This document shows positions 7,555 to 17,178 of a stretch of DNA of 64,000 nt, one piece after another. This stretch comes from CAVXFL01 sp963761015 (lineage in GTDB: Bacteria; Pseudomonadota; Alphaproteobacteria; Acetobacterales; Acetobacteraceae), in NCBI GenBank assembly GCA_963761015.1, contig CAVXFL010000009.1:682001-746000 (forward strand), read 5' to 3'. The notes under the pieces were generated by a model. That model saw only the letters and a list, made by a program, of their open reading frames with translations. It searched no databases and had not been told where the DNA came from. How positions within the stretch are numbered: the first letter of the stretch is position 1; each line of letters begins with the position of its first letter. Made by a program: the position numbers and the translations under genes.

Positions 7555-9333
7555 TCAGCCGGCCGATGTCTCGAGGCCGGATAGCGTGAACGCCGCGTTC
7601 ACCAGCGCGACGTGGTTCAGCGCGAGCGGATAATTCCCGACCAGGCGCTTTCGGTCGGTGTCGTATTCCTCGCTGAGCAGGCCGAGATCGCTGCGCAGGG
7701 TCAGCACCCGCTCGAACAACGCGACGGCGGCGTCGCGTTCGCCCAACCGGAACAGACATTCGGCCATCCAGAAGCTGCACGCCAGAAAAACGCCCTGGCC
7801 ATGCGAGTTGTCCTCGTCCTTGAAATCGGTCTTGAAACGGCGGACCAGGCCGTCGTCGTCGAGATCGCGCCGAATGCGGTCGATGGTGCCGCGGATACGC
7901 GGGTCGGAGATCGGCAAAAACTCGACCATGGGCAGGCGGAGCAGCGCGGCGTCCACGCTGTAGGCCTCGAAGCTTCGCACGAAGCTGTTGCGGGCCGGAT
8001 CGAAGGCGCGGCGGCAGACGTCCTCGTGGATGCGCCGGCGCAGCGCCGCCACCCGCGCCAGCGCGGCGGTGTCGTAGTTGCGCGACGCCGCGCCGCGCAG
8101 GAAGCGGTCGAAGCCGGCCCAGGCCATGACCTTGGAATAGGTGAATTGCCGCGGCGCGCCGCGCGATTCCCACAATCCCTTGTCGGGCAGGTGCCAGATG
8201 CTTTCGAGATGCGCGACGAGGCTCGCTTCGGTGGCCAGCGCATGCGGCGACATCGGCACGCCCGCTTCCGCCGCGAGGTGCAGCGCGCACATCAGCTCGC
8301 CATAAATGTCGAGCTGCCGCTGCCGAAAAGCCCCGTTGCCGATATGGACGGGATGCGAGTTCTCGTAACCGGGGAGCCAGCGTGCCCGCCACTCCGAAAT
8401 GTGCCGCCCGCCGTGCGTGCGGTACATGACCTGCAAATTTTCCGGGCTGCCGCCGACCGCGCGGAGCAGCCAGTCCCGCCATTGCGTCGCTTCCTCGTGA
8501 AAGCCGGCGTTCAGCAGGGCGGAGAGCGTGAAGCTGGCATCGCGCAGCCAGCAAAACCGATAGTCCCAGTTCAGCTTGCCGCCGACTTCCTCCGGCAGGC
8601 TGGCGGTCGGCGCCGCCACGGCCGCCCCGGTCGGACGGCAGGTGAGCGCCTTGAGCGTGATCAGCGAGCGCAGCACCGCGTCCGGCCAGCGCGTCCGGCG
8701 CTGGAAGCGCGACGCCCAATCCCGCCACCACGCCTCGGTTTCGGCCAGCGCGCGTCCGGCATCGATGTTCGCCGGGGTCGGCTCGCTCGACAGCCCATGC
8801 GTGAGCACGAACGGCACCGTCTCGCCGGCGGCGACGGTGAAATCCGCGGTGATCGCCTCGCTGTCGCAAGCGAAGTCCGCCTCGCCCCGCAACATCGTCT
8901 TGTCCGGACCGGCGACGGCCTGAACCCCGTCGGGGAACCGTTCGACCCACGGCTTGATCTGCCCGTAGCCGAAGCGCAACGCGAGCCTGAGCCGCATCGG
9001 AACGCGTCCGGCAATGCCGCGCACCAGTCGCACCAGCCGGGGCGGGCCGTTGCGGATCGGCATGAAGTCGACCAGCCGGACGCTGCCGTCCGCCGTATCG
9101 AGATCCGTTTCCAGAATCAGGGTGGAGTCGCGATAGCGGTGGGTGAGGCGCCTGACCTCACCGGCGGGGGTGATGCGCCAACAGCCGTGCTCCGCGTTGC
9201 CGAGCAGCGCGGCCAGGCAGGCGTCGCTGTCGAAATCCGGGAGGCACAACCAGTCGACCGATCCGTGGCGGCTGACCAGCGCCGCGGTTTCGCAGTCGCC
9301 GATCATCGCGTAATCTTCCAGCGGCACCGACAT
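7555..9333 (-). CDS. Glycoside hydrolase family 15 protein (glucoamylase/trehalase-like)
   Basis: GH15 enzymes hydrolyse alpha-glucosidic bonds with inversion; bacterial cytoplasmic members act as trehalases or dextran/isomaltose glucosidases. The 592-residue protein begins with the N-terminal beta-sandwich (MIGDCETAALVSRHGSVDWLC) and continues into the (alpha/alpha)6 barrel. Visible active-site segments are NWDYRFCWLRDAS (about 255-267), LWESRGAPRQFTYSK with Glu389 as probable general acid, and LLSEEYD with Glu555/556 as probable base. There is no signal peptide, so it is cytoplasmic. It is divergent from the AI-2E permease gene. The exact substrate is not predictable from sequence. Confidence 0.9.
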   Translation of the reverse strand: MSVPLEDYAMIGDCETAALVSRHGSVDWLCLPDFDSDACLAALLGNAEHGCWRITPAGEVRRLTHRYRDSTLILETDLDTADGSVRLVDFMPIRNGPPRLVRLVRGIAGRVPMRLRLALRFGYGQIKPWVERFPDGVQAVAGPDKTMLRGEADFACDSEAITADFTVAAGETVPFVLTHGLSSEPTPANIDAGRALAETEAWWRDWASRFQRRTRWPDAVLRSLITLKALTCRPTGAAVAAPTASLPEEVGGKLNWDYRFCWLRDASFTLSALLNAGFHEEATQWRDWLLRAVGGSPENLQVMYRTHGGRHISEWRARWLPGYENSHPVHIGNGAFRQRQLDIYGELMCALHLAAEAGVPMSPHALATEASLVAHLESIWHLPDKGLWESRGAPRQFTYSKVMAWAGFDRFLRGAASRNYDTAALARVAALRRRIHEDVCRRAFDPARNSFVRSFEAYSVDAALLRLPMVEFLPISDPRIRGTIDRIRRDLDDDGLVRRFKTDFKDEDNSHGQGVFLACSFWMAECLFRLGERDAAVALFERVLTLRSDLGLLSEEYDTDRKRLVGNYPLALNHVALVNAAFTLSGLETSAG

Positions 9334-9506
9334 GCGGCGTCAGCCGCGCCGCATCGGCGGGCGTCCGGCGGGCCCGAAATGGTCTCGCAATTGCCTTACT
9401 CCAATCGCCGAGGCAATAAACACGTCAGGCGAGCAACGGTTGCCCCGTTTGCCGGCCATGCCGACGCGCCAGGAAACTCGCGAATGGGCCCGGCGTCCAA
9501 GGCACC

Positions 9507-10604
9507 ATGACAGTTCCGAAAGCGCCGGACGCGCCCGCGCCGGCCGACCCGGCGCGATGGCTCGCCTTGTTCGAGGAGACGAAGGCGCGCCGAGTCTTGG
9601 CGACGACCGTGGTCGCGACCGTCCTCGGCGGGGCGATCATCCTCGTGCTCTGGGCGCTCTCCGATGTCGTCCTGCTGATTTTCCTGGCGGTACTGATCGG
9701 CGCCATGCTCCGCGGCCTGGCGGATGGACTTACGCGCGCGACGCGGCTGCCGAGCGCGATCAGCTTGGCCGTGGTCTCCATCGTGCTGTTGGCGTTCATC
9801 GGCGGGATCGCCTGGTGGACCGGGCCGCGCTTCATCAAGGAGGGCCAGCAACTCTGGTCGCAAATCTCGGGGCAATTGTCGCACCTTCAGAACGTCTTCG
9901 GCGGCTTTCTGATCGCGAACTCGACCTCCGGCGCCTCGTCCCTCACCCACCTGGCTCCGGCGCTGGCCAGCTCGACACTCGGGTTCGTCCTCGGCCTGCT
10001 GGTCGTCGTGGTGACGGCGCTCTATTTCGCCATCGCGCCCAGCTTCTACCGCGACGGCGCCGTCCGGCTGTTCCCGATCCCGTATCGCGCCCGGGCGCGC
10101 GAGGTGCTGACCGAGATCGGCTACACGCTGCAATGGTGGCTGCTCGGGCAGGCGGTCGACATGGCGGTGGTCGGGGTGCTGTCCTATGTCGGGCTGGCGC
10201 TGCTCGGGGTGCCGCTCGCCCTGGCGCTTGCCGTGCTCGCGGGCCTGTTCACCTTCGTCCCGTATTTCGGCCCCATCGTGTCGGCGATCCCGGCCATCAT
10301 CGTGGCCGGAACGATGGGCTGGGAAGCCGTCCTCTGGGTGATCGTGATCTATCTCGGGTGCCACGCGGTCGAGGGCTACATCGTCGCGCCCTACGTGCAG
10401 CGGCGGACGGTGGAGTTGCCGCCCGCGCTGACCGTATTCTCGATGACGATCCTGGGGGCGCTGTTCGGATTCTTGGGACTTATCGTGGCCACGCCGGTGC
10501 TCGCCTCCGTGCTGGTGGTGATCCGGGAGGTGTACATCCACGACATTCTCGGCGATCGCGGCGAGGGGCTCACGACGGCGGACAAGCCCCCGGTCGGAAC
10601 GTGA
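9507..10604 (+). CDS. AI-2E family transporter (PerM-like permease)
   Basis: The protein is 365 residues with about eight hydrophobic segments. It includes the characteristic C-terminal part with FTFVPYFGPIVSAIPA and the ending LGALFGFLGLIVATPVLASVLVVIREVY, which identify the AI-2E exporter / PerM family. Members have been linked to export of autoinducer-2 or to Na+/H+ antiport, but substrates are mostly unknown. The N-terminus is preceded by a Pro/Ala-rich cytoplasmic tail. The gene is divergent from GH15 and convergent with chvG. Confidence 0.85.
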   Translation: MTVPKAPDAPAPADPARWLALFEETKARRVLATTVVATVLGGAIILVLWALSDVVLLIFLAVLIGAMLRGLADGLTRATRLPSAISLAVVSIVLLAFIGGIAWWTGPRFIKEGQQLWSQISGQLSHLQNVFGGFLIANSTSGASSLTHLAPALASSTLGFVLGLLVVVVTALYFAIAPSFYRDGAVRLFPIPYRARAREVLTEIGYTLQWWLLGQAVDMAVVGVLSYVGLALLGVPLALALAVLAGLFTFVPYFGPIVSAIPAIIVAGTMGWEAVLWVIVIYLGCHAVEGYIVAPYVQRRTVELPPALTVFSMTILGALFGFLGLIVATPVLASVLVVIREVYIHDILGDRGEGLTTADKPPVGT

Positions 10605-10645
10605 GCGGGGCGCGTTCACTCGGTTCCAGTCAGTCCGAAAGCGCT

Positions 10646-12350
10646 CTAAGCCTTCGGCACGCGTACCACGAAACGCGCCCCGATCACCTGACCCGTGGCA
10701 TCGCGGCGGTTCTCCGCGTAGATACGGCCCTTCAGCGCCTCGACGATCTGGCGGCTGATGGAGAGGCCGAGCCCGGAGTGCTGGCCGAACCGCTCGCCCT
10801 GCGGGCGCTCGGAATAGAACCGCTCGAACACGTGCTCGAGCTTGGCCTCCGGAATCCCCGGCCCCTCGTCCTCGACCGCCAACTCGATCGCGCCCTCGGT
10901 CTCGCGGGCGCGCAGCAGGATGCGGCCGTTGTCGGGGCTAAACGAGGTGGCGTTGGCGATCAGGTTGCGCAGCACCTGCACCAGGCGGTCCTCGACGGCA
11001 CGCACGACCAAGCCACCTTGCGGCGCGTCCAGCTCCAGCCGGGGATCGCCGGGCTTGCGCGTCGTGGCATGGATGTCCGCCAACGTCGCCAGGATCGGGG
11101 CGATATCGACCGGTTCGGTCGCGGCGCGGGACAGCTCGGCGTCGAGCCGGCTCGCGTCGCTGATGTCGCCGATCAGCCGGTCCAGCCGCATCACGTCCTC
11201 GCCGATCACGCCGAGCAGCCGCTCGCGATGGTCCGGGTCCTTGATGCGCGGCAGCGTTTCGATGGCGCTGCGGATCGAGGTGAGCGGGTTCTTGAGTTCA
11301 TGCGCCACGTCGGCGGCGAATTGCTCGATCGCGTCCATGCGCGCCCACAGCGCGCCGGCGCTGTCCGACAGCGCCTGCGCCAGTTCGCCGATCTCGTCGC
11401 GCCGGGCGAGCAGCCGGCGCGGCACGGCGCGGCGGCGGCCCTTGCCCTCGCGCATCTGCTCGGCGGCCGAGGCGAGGCGGAGAATGGGCCGCGCGATGGT
11501 GAGCGACAAATACCAGGACATGACCACGGTGAGCCCGAGCGCCAGTCCGAACAGCGCCAGGATCGACATGCGCACGGCGAAGAGGCTGGCATCGACCTCC
11601 CTCGCCTCGCGCGTGAGCAGGATGATGCCGATGGTGCGGCGGTCGGTACTGGACGGGTTCGGCCACCGTGACCAGCAGCCGGTTGTCCTTGGTGCGCCGG
11701 ATATAGGGCGGCATTTCGCGGCTCTGATCGGAGCCGCTCATGCGCAGCTCCTCGCGCACGTTCGGCTGCCAATCGATCCCCGCGGCGTTCGGGCTGATCT
11801 CGATCACCTGCGCCTGGTCGGCGTGCGGCAGGTGGGACAGCAGCCAGTCGTAGATAGTTTCGATCGTGCCGAGCACCGGCCCCCGATTGACAGCGGGCGG
11901 CAGCGGCTCGGTGGTGACGCGACCACCGGCACGTTCGAGCACCCGGCTGTCGGCGATCACGCTGCCGTCCGGCGCGTAGAGCTTGGCCTGGGCGGCCGGC
12001 GTCGGCTCGGTCAGCCGGCGCAGCAGCGGGCGCGCCAGCTCGGGCGACAGCTTCGGGGCTTCCGTATCGGCGAGGTCGACCGCCGCTTGGCCGAGCGCGC
12101 CGGCATAGATGCGGGCCTGTTCGCGCAGCGTGAGCACCTCGGCTTCCAGGAGGCCGTTCTGGTATTGATCGAGATAGAGCAGGGTGGCGACGAGCAGGAT
12201 CAGCGGCACGGCATTGACCAGCAGGATGCGCCGCAACAGGGGCGACACCCAGCGCTCGCGCGGCGCCCACGCCTTTCGCGCCGCGGCGGGGCGTGCCGCG
12301 ATGGCGCCGGCCGCGTCCGGCATGACCTCGGCGGCCACCGCGCGATCCAC
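10646..12350 (-). pseudogene. chvG: Sensor histidine kinase ChvG (ExoS-like), frame interrupted once
   Basis: Inner-membrane sensor kinase that phosphorylates ChvI in response to acid or envelope signals in alphaproteobacteria. The protein order is: a TM helix (LLRRILLVNAVPLILLVATLLYL), a periplasmic sensor domain, a second TM helix (ILALFGLALGLTVVMSWYL), HAMP, the HisKA motif AADVAHELKNPLTSIRSA with the phospho-acceptor His, and the HATPase boxes NLIANATSFS, DEGPGIP and GLGLSIS. One base shifts the frame near 11641, between VAEPVQ and the RRTIGIILL segment. The probable GTG start at 12350 lies 4 bp after the chvI stop, behind an AAGGAG; an ATG at 12323 is the alternative. Conservation on both sides suggests a sequencing error. 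Confidence 0.8.
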
Positions 12351-12354
12351 CCGC

Positions 12355-13056
12355 TCAGCGCTCCTTGTAGCGGTAGCCGATGCCGTAGAGCGTCTCGACC
12401 TGATTGAAGGCCCGATCGACGTTGCGGAACTTCTTGCGGATGCGCTTGATATGGCTGTCGATGGTGCGGTCGTCCACGTAGATGTTCTCGCCATAGGCGC
12501 CGTCGATGAGCTGGTCGCGCGACTTGACCATGCCGGGGCGGAGCGCGAGCGCCTTCAGCAGCAGGAATTCCGTCACGGTGAGCTGGATGTCCTGGCCGCG
12601 CCAGGTGCATTGGTGCTTGGTCTCGTCGAGGACGAGATCGCCGCGCACGATCACGTTGGGATGGCCGGCGCCGGCGGCCTCGGCGCGGCTGGCCTCGTTG
12701 CGCCGGAGCAGGGCGCGGATGCGCTCGATCAGCAGCCGCTGGCTGAACGGCTTGGTGATGTAGTCGTCGGCGCCGAGTCGGAGGCCCATCAGCTCGTCGA
12801 CCTCCTCGTCCTTGCTGGTCAGCAGGATCACCGGCACCGAGGAGCGCGCGCGCAGGCGCTGCAACAGCTCCATCCCGTCCATGCGGGGCATCTTGATGTC
12901 CAGCACGGCAAGATCGACCGGCCGGGCGTTCAAGCCCTGCAACGCGCTCTCGCCGTCGGTATAGGTGCGCACCTGGAAACCCTCCTGCTCCAGGGTCATG
13001 GCGACGCTGGTGAGGATGTTGCGGTCGTCGTCCACCAGGGCGATGGTCTGCTTCAT
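12355..13056 (-). CDS. chvI: Response regulator ChvI, OmpR family
   Basis: DNA-binding response regulator partner of ChvG, controlling acid, envelope and exopolysaccharide genes in alphaproteobacteria. The 233-residue protein has a receiver domain (ALVDDDRNILTSV, phospho-acceptor Asp in VLDIKMPRMDG, Thr/Lys signature in LLTSKDEEVDE and DDYITKPFS) and a winged-helix output domain (LTVTEFLLLKALALRPG to DSHIKRIRKKFR) ending GIGYRYKER. The ATG at 13056 gives the family N-terminus MKQTIALVDDDRNI; upstream in-frame codons overlap the HugZ promoter region and are rejected. It is the first gene of a chvI-chvG operon, divergent from the HugZ-like gene. Confidence 0.92.
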   Translation of the reverse strand: MKQTIALVDDDRNILTSVAMTLEQEGFQVRTYTDGESALQGLNARPVDLAVLDIKMPRMDGMELLQRLRARSSVPVILLTSKDEEVDELMGLRLGADDYITKPFSQRLLIERIRALLRRNEASRAEAAGAGHPNVIVRGDLVLDETKHQCTWRGQDIQLTVTEFLLLKALALRPGMVKSRDQLIDGAYGENIYVDDRTIDSHIKRIRKKFRNVDRAFNQVETLYGIGYRYKER

Positions 13057-13145
13057 CGTGCGCTCCGCTCCGCCGCGTGACAGCCCGCCGCGTAGGACAG
13101 TAATGCCGAATTGCGCGGGCAATTGGGAGAAAAGGTGAACGCAAT

Positions 13146-13913
13146 ATGGCGCCCGACCCGATGCCGAACACCCCCCAGCTTCCCTCCCTGGAATCCGCCG
13201 CCTGGGAAGCGCGAAGGCTGTTGCGGGCGGCACGAGTCGCAACGCTGGCAACCACCGCCGAGGGACAACCCTATGCCGCGTTGGTGACGCCGGCCACCGC
13301 GCCGGATGGATCACCCTTGCTGTTGCTCTCGGGCCTATCGGAACATACGCGGCAGCTTCGCACGAATCCGCGTTGCGCGCTGCTCGTTGCCGGCGCGCCG
13401 GCTGAGGCCAATCCGCAGACCGCGCCGCGGGCGACCTTCACCGGCCTCGCCGAGCCGGTCGACGATGCCGCCCCCGGATCGGCATCCGGGGCTAGGCTGA
13501 AGGCGCGCTATCTGGCGGTGCATCCCTACGCCGCGCTGTACGCCGATTTCGGCGATTTCGGGCTGTGGCGGCTGCGCCCGATGGCCGCGATTTATGTGGG
13601 CGGCTTCGCGACGGCGGTCAGGATCAGGCGCGAGCATCTTCCGCCGGATGCCGCCGCGGTCGCGGCGATCGCGGCAGCGGAGCCGTCGATCCTCGCGCAC
13701 TGCAACCAAGACCATGCCGACGCGCTAGCCACCATCGCGCGGGCGGCCCGGGGCGGGGAGGGAGCATGGCGCCTGGTGACGGTGGATGTGGACGGCTGCG
13801 ACCTCGGCTGTGGCGAAACCGTGCTGCGGGTGGCGTGGTCGGCTCCGGTAGCGGACGCGGTAGGGGTGCGCGCCGAATTGGTGCGGCTGGCTCAGCTGGC
13901 CGGCGGGGGTTAA
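13146..13913 (+). CDS. HugZ-family protein (split-barrel flavin/haem-binding, DUF2470)
   Basis: Members are pyridoxamine-oxidase-fold proteins related to haem oxygenase HugZ. The 255-residue protein has an N-terminal split barrel (RRLLRAARVATLATTAEGQPYA, then LLLLSGLSEHTRQLRTNPRCALLV) and a C-terminal DUF2470 domain with the conserved CNQDHADAL motif whose His may bind haem. Haem degradation is possible, but general flavin-dependent reduction cannot be excluded. It sits between chvI (divergent) and pckA (same strand, 127 bp downstream). Confidence 0.8.
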   Translation: MAPDPMPNTPQLPSLESAAWEARRLLRAARVATLATTAEGQPYAALVTPATAPDGSPLLLLSGLSEHTRQLRTNPRCALLVAGAPAEANPQTAPRATFTGLAEPVDDAAPGSASGARLKARYLAVHPYAALYADFGDFGLWRLRPMAAIYVGGFATAVRIRREHLPPDAAAVAAIAAAEPSILAHCNQDHADALATIARAARGGEGAWRLVTVDVDGCDLGCGETVLRVAWSAPVADAVGVRAELVRLAQLAGGG

Positions 13914-14040
13914 TTCCTGTCGCCTTCCTGCGATTTGCTGCCGGGAGGCTGGATTTGCGGACTGAGCGGCCATTACACTCGCGGCGCAAAACAGCGCGCT
14001 CTGTCCCAGAAGCTCGCGAGCGCGAACCGGGAGGAGAAAA

Positions 14041-15678
14041 ATGGAAGCGGGCCTGGGCGCACCGGCGCACCATGGCGCGGACGATCCCGCGCCGCTGTTC
14101 GGCACAGGCGTGCATACCGCCGCGGTGGTGCATGCCAACCTCACCGCGCCGCAACTCATTGCGCATGCCATCCGGCGCAACGAGGGGCGGCTTTCGGCGG
14201 ACGGGGCGCTGATCGTGCGGACCGGCGCCCATACCGGGCGCTCGGCGCAGGACAAGTTCATCGTGGACGAGCTGGACAGCACCGGTGATGTCTGGTGGGG
14301 CCGGGTCAACCAGAAAATGTCCGAGCGGCATTTCGCCACGCTGAAGGCGCGGATCCAGGCCTACATGCAGGGCAGGGAGCTGTTCACCCAGGATCTGTAC
14401 ACCGGCGCCGATCCGGCGAGCCGGCTGCGGGTCCGGGTGGTGACGACGGGCGCCTGGCCCGCGCTGTTCGCGCGCAACATCCTGCTGCGCCCGTCCGCGC
14501 GCGAGCTGGCCAGCTTCGCGCCGGATTACGTTCTGCTGCACGCGCCCGAATTTCACGCCGACCCGGACATCGACGGCGTACGCAGCGGCACCACCATCGC
14601 GCTCTCGTTCGCACAACGAACGATCCTGATCGCCGGGACGCAATACGCAGGGGAGATCAAGAAGTCGGTTTTCACCGCCATGAACTGGCTCCTGCCCGAG
14701 CGGGGCACGCTGCCCATGCATTGCAGCGCGAATATCGGCGCGGATGGCGACGTGGCGCTGTTCTTCGGGCTTTCCGGCACCGGAAAAACCACGCTGTCCT
14801 CCGATCCCAACCGCCGGCTGATCGGCGACGACGAGCACGGTTGGGGCGAGCACGGCGTCTTCAACCTCGAAGGCGGCTGCTATGCCAAGGTGATCCGGCT
14901 ATCGGAACATGCCGAACCGCAGATCTGGCGCGCGACGCATCGTTTCGGAACTATATTGGAAAACGTCGTGGCCGACCCCTGCGGCCGGCTCGACCTCGAC
15001 GACGATACGTATACCGAGAACACGCGCGCCTGCTATCCGATCCAATACATCGACAGCGCGGAATTGTCGGGCCACGGCGGACATCCGCGCAACATATTCA
15101 TGCTGGCCGCCGACGCGTTCGGTGTGCTGCCGCCGATCGCCCGACTGAGCCCGGCGCAAGCGATGTATCATTTCCTGTCCGGTTATACGGCGCGGGTGGC
15201 CGGCACCGAAAAAGGCGTGGGCAGCGAACCGCAGGCCACGTTCTCCACCTGTTTCGGCGCGCCGTTCCTGCCGCGCCGGCCGGAGATCTACGGCCGCATG
15301 CTCGAGGATCTGATCGCGGAACACGGTGTCGATTGCTGGCTCGTCAATACCGGATGGTCCGGCGGGCCGTACGGCGTCGGCGAGCGGATGCCGATCGGGC
15401 ACACGCGCGCCTTGCTCGCCGCCGCGCTCGACGGCAGCCTGCGGCGCGTGCGGTTCGCGGCGGAGCCGTTCTTCGGGCTCATGGTGCCGGAAACCGCGCC
15501 GGGCGTGCCGACCGAGGCGCTGCAACCGCGCCGGACCTGGGCCGACAAGACCGCCTACGACCGTACAGCCGCGGAAGTGGCCGAGCGATTCGAGCGGAAT
15601 TTCGCCGATTTCATCACGCATGTCGGCGAGGACATCAAGGCGGCCGCAATTCGCGCGCCGGCGCTGTCGGTGAAGTAG
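14041..15678 (+). CDS. pckA: Phosphoenolpyruvate carboxykinase (ATP)
   Basis: Converts oxaloacetate and ATP to phosphoenolpyruvate, CO2 and ADP, the entry to gluconeogenesis. The 545-residue protein has the substrate segment RTGAHTGRSAQDKF, the PEPCK-specific P-loop GLSGTGKTT (residues 243-251), the kinase-2 region LIGDDEHGWG, and the nucleotide-binding ENTRACYPIQYI segment. A strong Shine-Dalgarno (GGGAGGAG) precedes the ATG at 14041. The position beside chvI/chvG is the conserved alphaproteobacterial arrangement, in which ChvI can influence pckA. The AhpD-like gene follows after 4 bp, so the two are probably co-transcribed. Confidence 0.96.
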   Translation: MEAGLGAPAHHGADDPAPLFGTGVHTAAVVHANLTAPQLIAHAIRRNEGRLSADGALIVRTGAHTGRSAQDKFIVDELDSTGDVWWGRVNQKMSERHFATLKARIQAYMQGRELFTQDLYTGADPASRLRVRVVTTGAWPALFARNILLRPSARELASFAPDYVLLHAPEFHADPDIDGVRSGTTIALSFAQRTILIAGTQYAGEIKKSVFTAMNWLLPERGTLPMHCSANIGADGDVALFFGLSGTGKTTLSSDPNRRLIGDDEHGWGEHGVFNLEGGCYAKVIRLSEHAEPQIWRATHRFGTILENVVADPCGRLDLDDDTYTENTRACYPIQYIDSAELSGHGGHPRNIFMLAADAFGVLPPIARLSPAQAMYHFLSGYTARVAGTEKGVGSEPQATFSTCFGAPFLPRRPEIYGRMLEDLIAEHGVDCWLVNTGWSGGPYGVGERMPIGHTRALLAAALDGSLRRVRFAAEPFFGLMVPETAPGVPTEALQPRRTWADKTAYDRTAAEVAERFERNFADFITHVGEDIKAAAIRAPALSVK

Positions 15679-15682
15679 CACG

Positions 15683-16276
15683 ATGAACAAGCAGCCGATC
15701 AGCCGTTTCCTGCTCCCCGACCTCGCCGCGCTGCCCGAGGATATCCGCGCGCGCATGCTGAAAGTGCAGGAGAAGTCGGGATTCATTCCGAACGTGTTCG
15801 TGGCGCTGGCGCATCGGCCGGACGAGTTTCGCGCCTTCTTCGCCTATCACGACGCGCTGATGGAGAAGGACAGCGGCCTGTCGAAGGCGGAGCGCGAAAT
15901 GATCGTGGTGGCGACCTCCGCCGCCAACCACTGCGAATACTGCGTGATCGCCCACGGCGCGATCCTGCGCATTCGGGCGAAGAATCCGCTGATCGCCGAC
16001 CAGGTCGCGATCAACTATCGCCGGGCGGATCTCACGGCGCGGCAGGTCGCGATGCTGGATTTCGCGCTGAAGGTGTCGCGGCGCGCGCACGAGGTCGGTG
16101 ACGCCGATCGCGACGCGCTGCGCGAGCATGGCTTCACCGACGAGGACAGTTGGGACATCGCCGCCATCAGCGCGTTTTTCGCCATGTCGAACCGGATCGC
16201 GAGCTTCATGGAGCTGCGGCCGAACGAGGAGTTCTACACCCTCGGCCGCGACCGCCCGGCGGATCGTTTGCCGTAA
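15683..16276 (+). CDS. Peroxidase-related protein, AhpD/carboxymuconolactone decarboxylase family
   Basis: The 197-residue protein has the AhpD-like catalytic motif EYCVIAHG within NHCEYCVIAHGAIL (CxxC followed by His), which places it among alkylhydroperoxidase-like redox proteins (TIGR01926 type). The two cysteines probably cycle between thiol and disulphide to reduce peroxides. The start is 4 bp after the pckA stop, so it is likely expressed with pckA. The downstream lipoprotein gene is 137 bp away and probably separate. Confidence 0.85.
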   Translation: MNKQPISRFLLPDLAALPEDIRARMLKVQEKSGFIPNVFVALAHRPDEFRAFFAYHDALMEKDSGLSKAEREMIVVATSAANHCEYCVIAHGAILRIRAKNPLIADQVAINYRRADLTARQVAMLDFALKVSRRAHEVGDADRDALREHGFTDEDSWDIAAISAFFAMSNRIASFMELRPNEEFYTLGRDRPADRLP

Positions 16277-16413
16277 GCACGACCGCGGCGAAACACCAGC
16301 GCGCGTTTTCCGAGCAGCGTCGGCCACGAATTGGCCGAGGCTATTGCGTGTGTGGTTGTTCCGCCATTAGATGCGCCGCCGAGGCAGATGTGCCCGACTT
16401 TCCTGGGAGACAC

Positions 16414-16863
16414 ATGATCATGCAATTCGTTGTCGCTACAGCGCTTTTGCTCGGGGGGCTCGCCGCGTGCGCTGGCCCGCGCGAAGCGCCGCCGCCACCC
16501 GCTCCAGTCGTTGCGCAGCCGCCACCAATGGCTCCGCCGCCCGCTCCGCCGCCGATGGCTGGTCCGTACGCGGGCCATTATGTCGGCTCCGCGATGGGAC
16601 GGGTCCACCGCGGCTGCCCGCGCGAGGAACATTTCGAATTCGCCGTCGCCAACGGAGCGGTCAGCGGAACCGTCACCACGGGGATCGGCGCAGACTCGGA
16701 TCTGACCGGCAATGTCAGTCCCGCCGGCCGGGCCGTGATCCGCATGATGCCGCATGGCCCGCGTGCCCCGAGGGGAACCCTCGTCGGCGGGTTCCGGCAC
16801 GGGCAATTCCACGGCCGAACCAGCGCGCCTTGTGTTCGCGCGGTCACCGCTGCTCGGCAGTAA
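16414..16863 (+). CDS. Hypothetical proline-rich lipoprotein
   Basis: The product is 149 residues from the ATG at 16414, which has a GGGAGA Shine-Dalgarno. It has a signal peptide ending in a lipobox (LAACAG, Cys20 region), then a Pro/Ala/Met-rich linker, then a compact domain with HYVGSAMGRVHRGCPREEHFEF and two further regions repeating Gly and beta-prone residues. A Cys in RGCPRE and one in SAPCVRAV could form a disulphide. No known family is recognised with confidence. It is probably anchored in the envelope. Confidence 0.6.
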   Translation: MIMQFVVATALLLGGLAACAGPREAPPPPAPVVAQPPPMAPPPAPPPMAGPYAGHYVGSAMGRVHRGCPREEHFEFAVANGAVSGTVTTGIGADSDLTGNVSPAGRAVIRMMPHGPRAPRGTLVGGFRHGQFHGRTSAPCVRAVTAARQ

Positions 16864-16992
16864 TCCGACGTTTTCGCGGCCCGGCGGCGACATCGCTCAT
16901 CGCCGCCGGCGCAAACCTCCGCCCGGCGGATTTCGGTGACACTGTTCGGGTCGCGTTAGAGCCGCCTCGCAGCGGAAAACCAGCGCTTACGG

Positions 16993-17077
16993 GTCACGCC
17001 GGGATTTGTCCCGGCCAGCCACCACTTCTCTGCGCCGCCGTGAAAACGTCAAAAACCGGGACAAGCCCGGGCACGAC
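16993..17077. repeat. Intergenic palindromic repeat, copy A
   Basis: The 315 bp between 16864 and 17178 contains no gene. Within it, GCCGGGATTTGTCCCGGC forms a short hairpin, followed by a second motif around CCGGGACAAGCCCGGGCACG. The same arrangement recurs at 28084-28164 (left hairpin around TTGT flanked by CCGGCC, right end GCCCGGGCACGAC). This is a dispersed intergenic mosaic element of the kind common in alphaproteobacterial genomes. Confidence 0.65.
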
Positions 17078-17178
17078 AAATACCAGTAACGCAGCACCAA
17101 CGTCCGCGTAACCGCGTCCGCGGGGATCGTCCGGCGGCGCAAAACCGGGTGGGTCCGGATTCGCGCCGCCGCGTTTGA

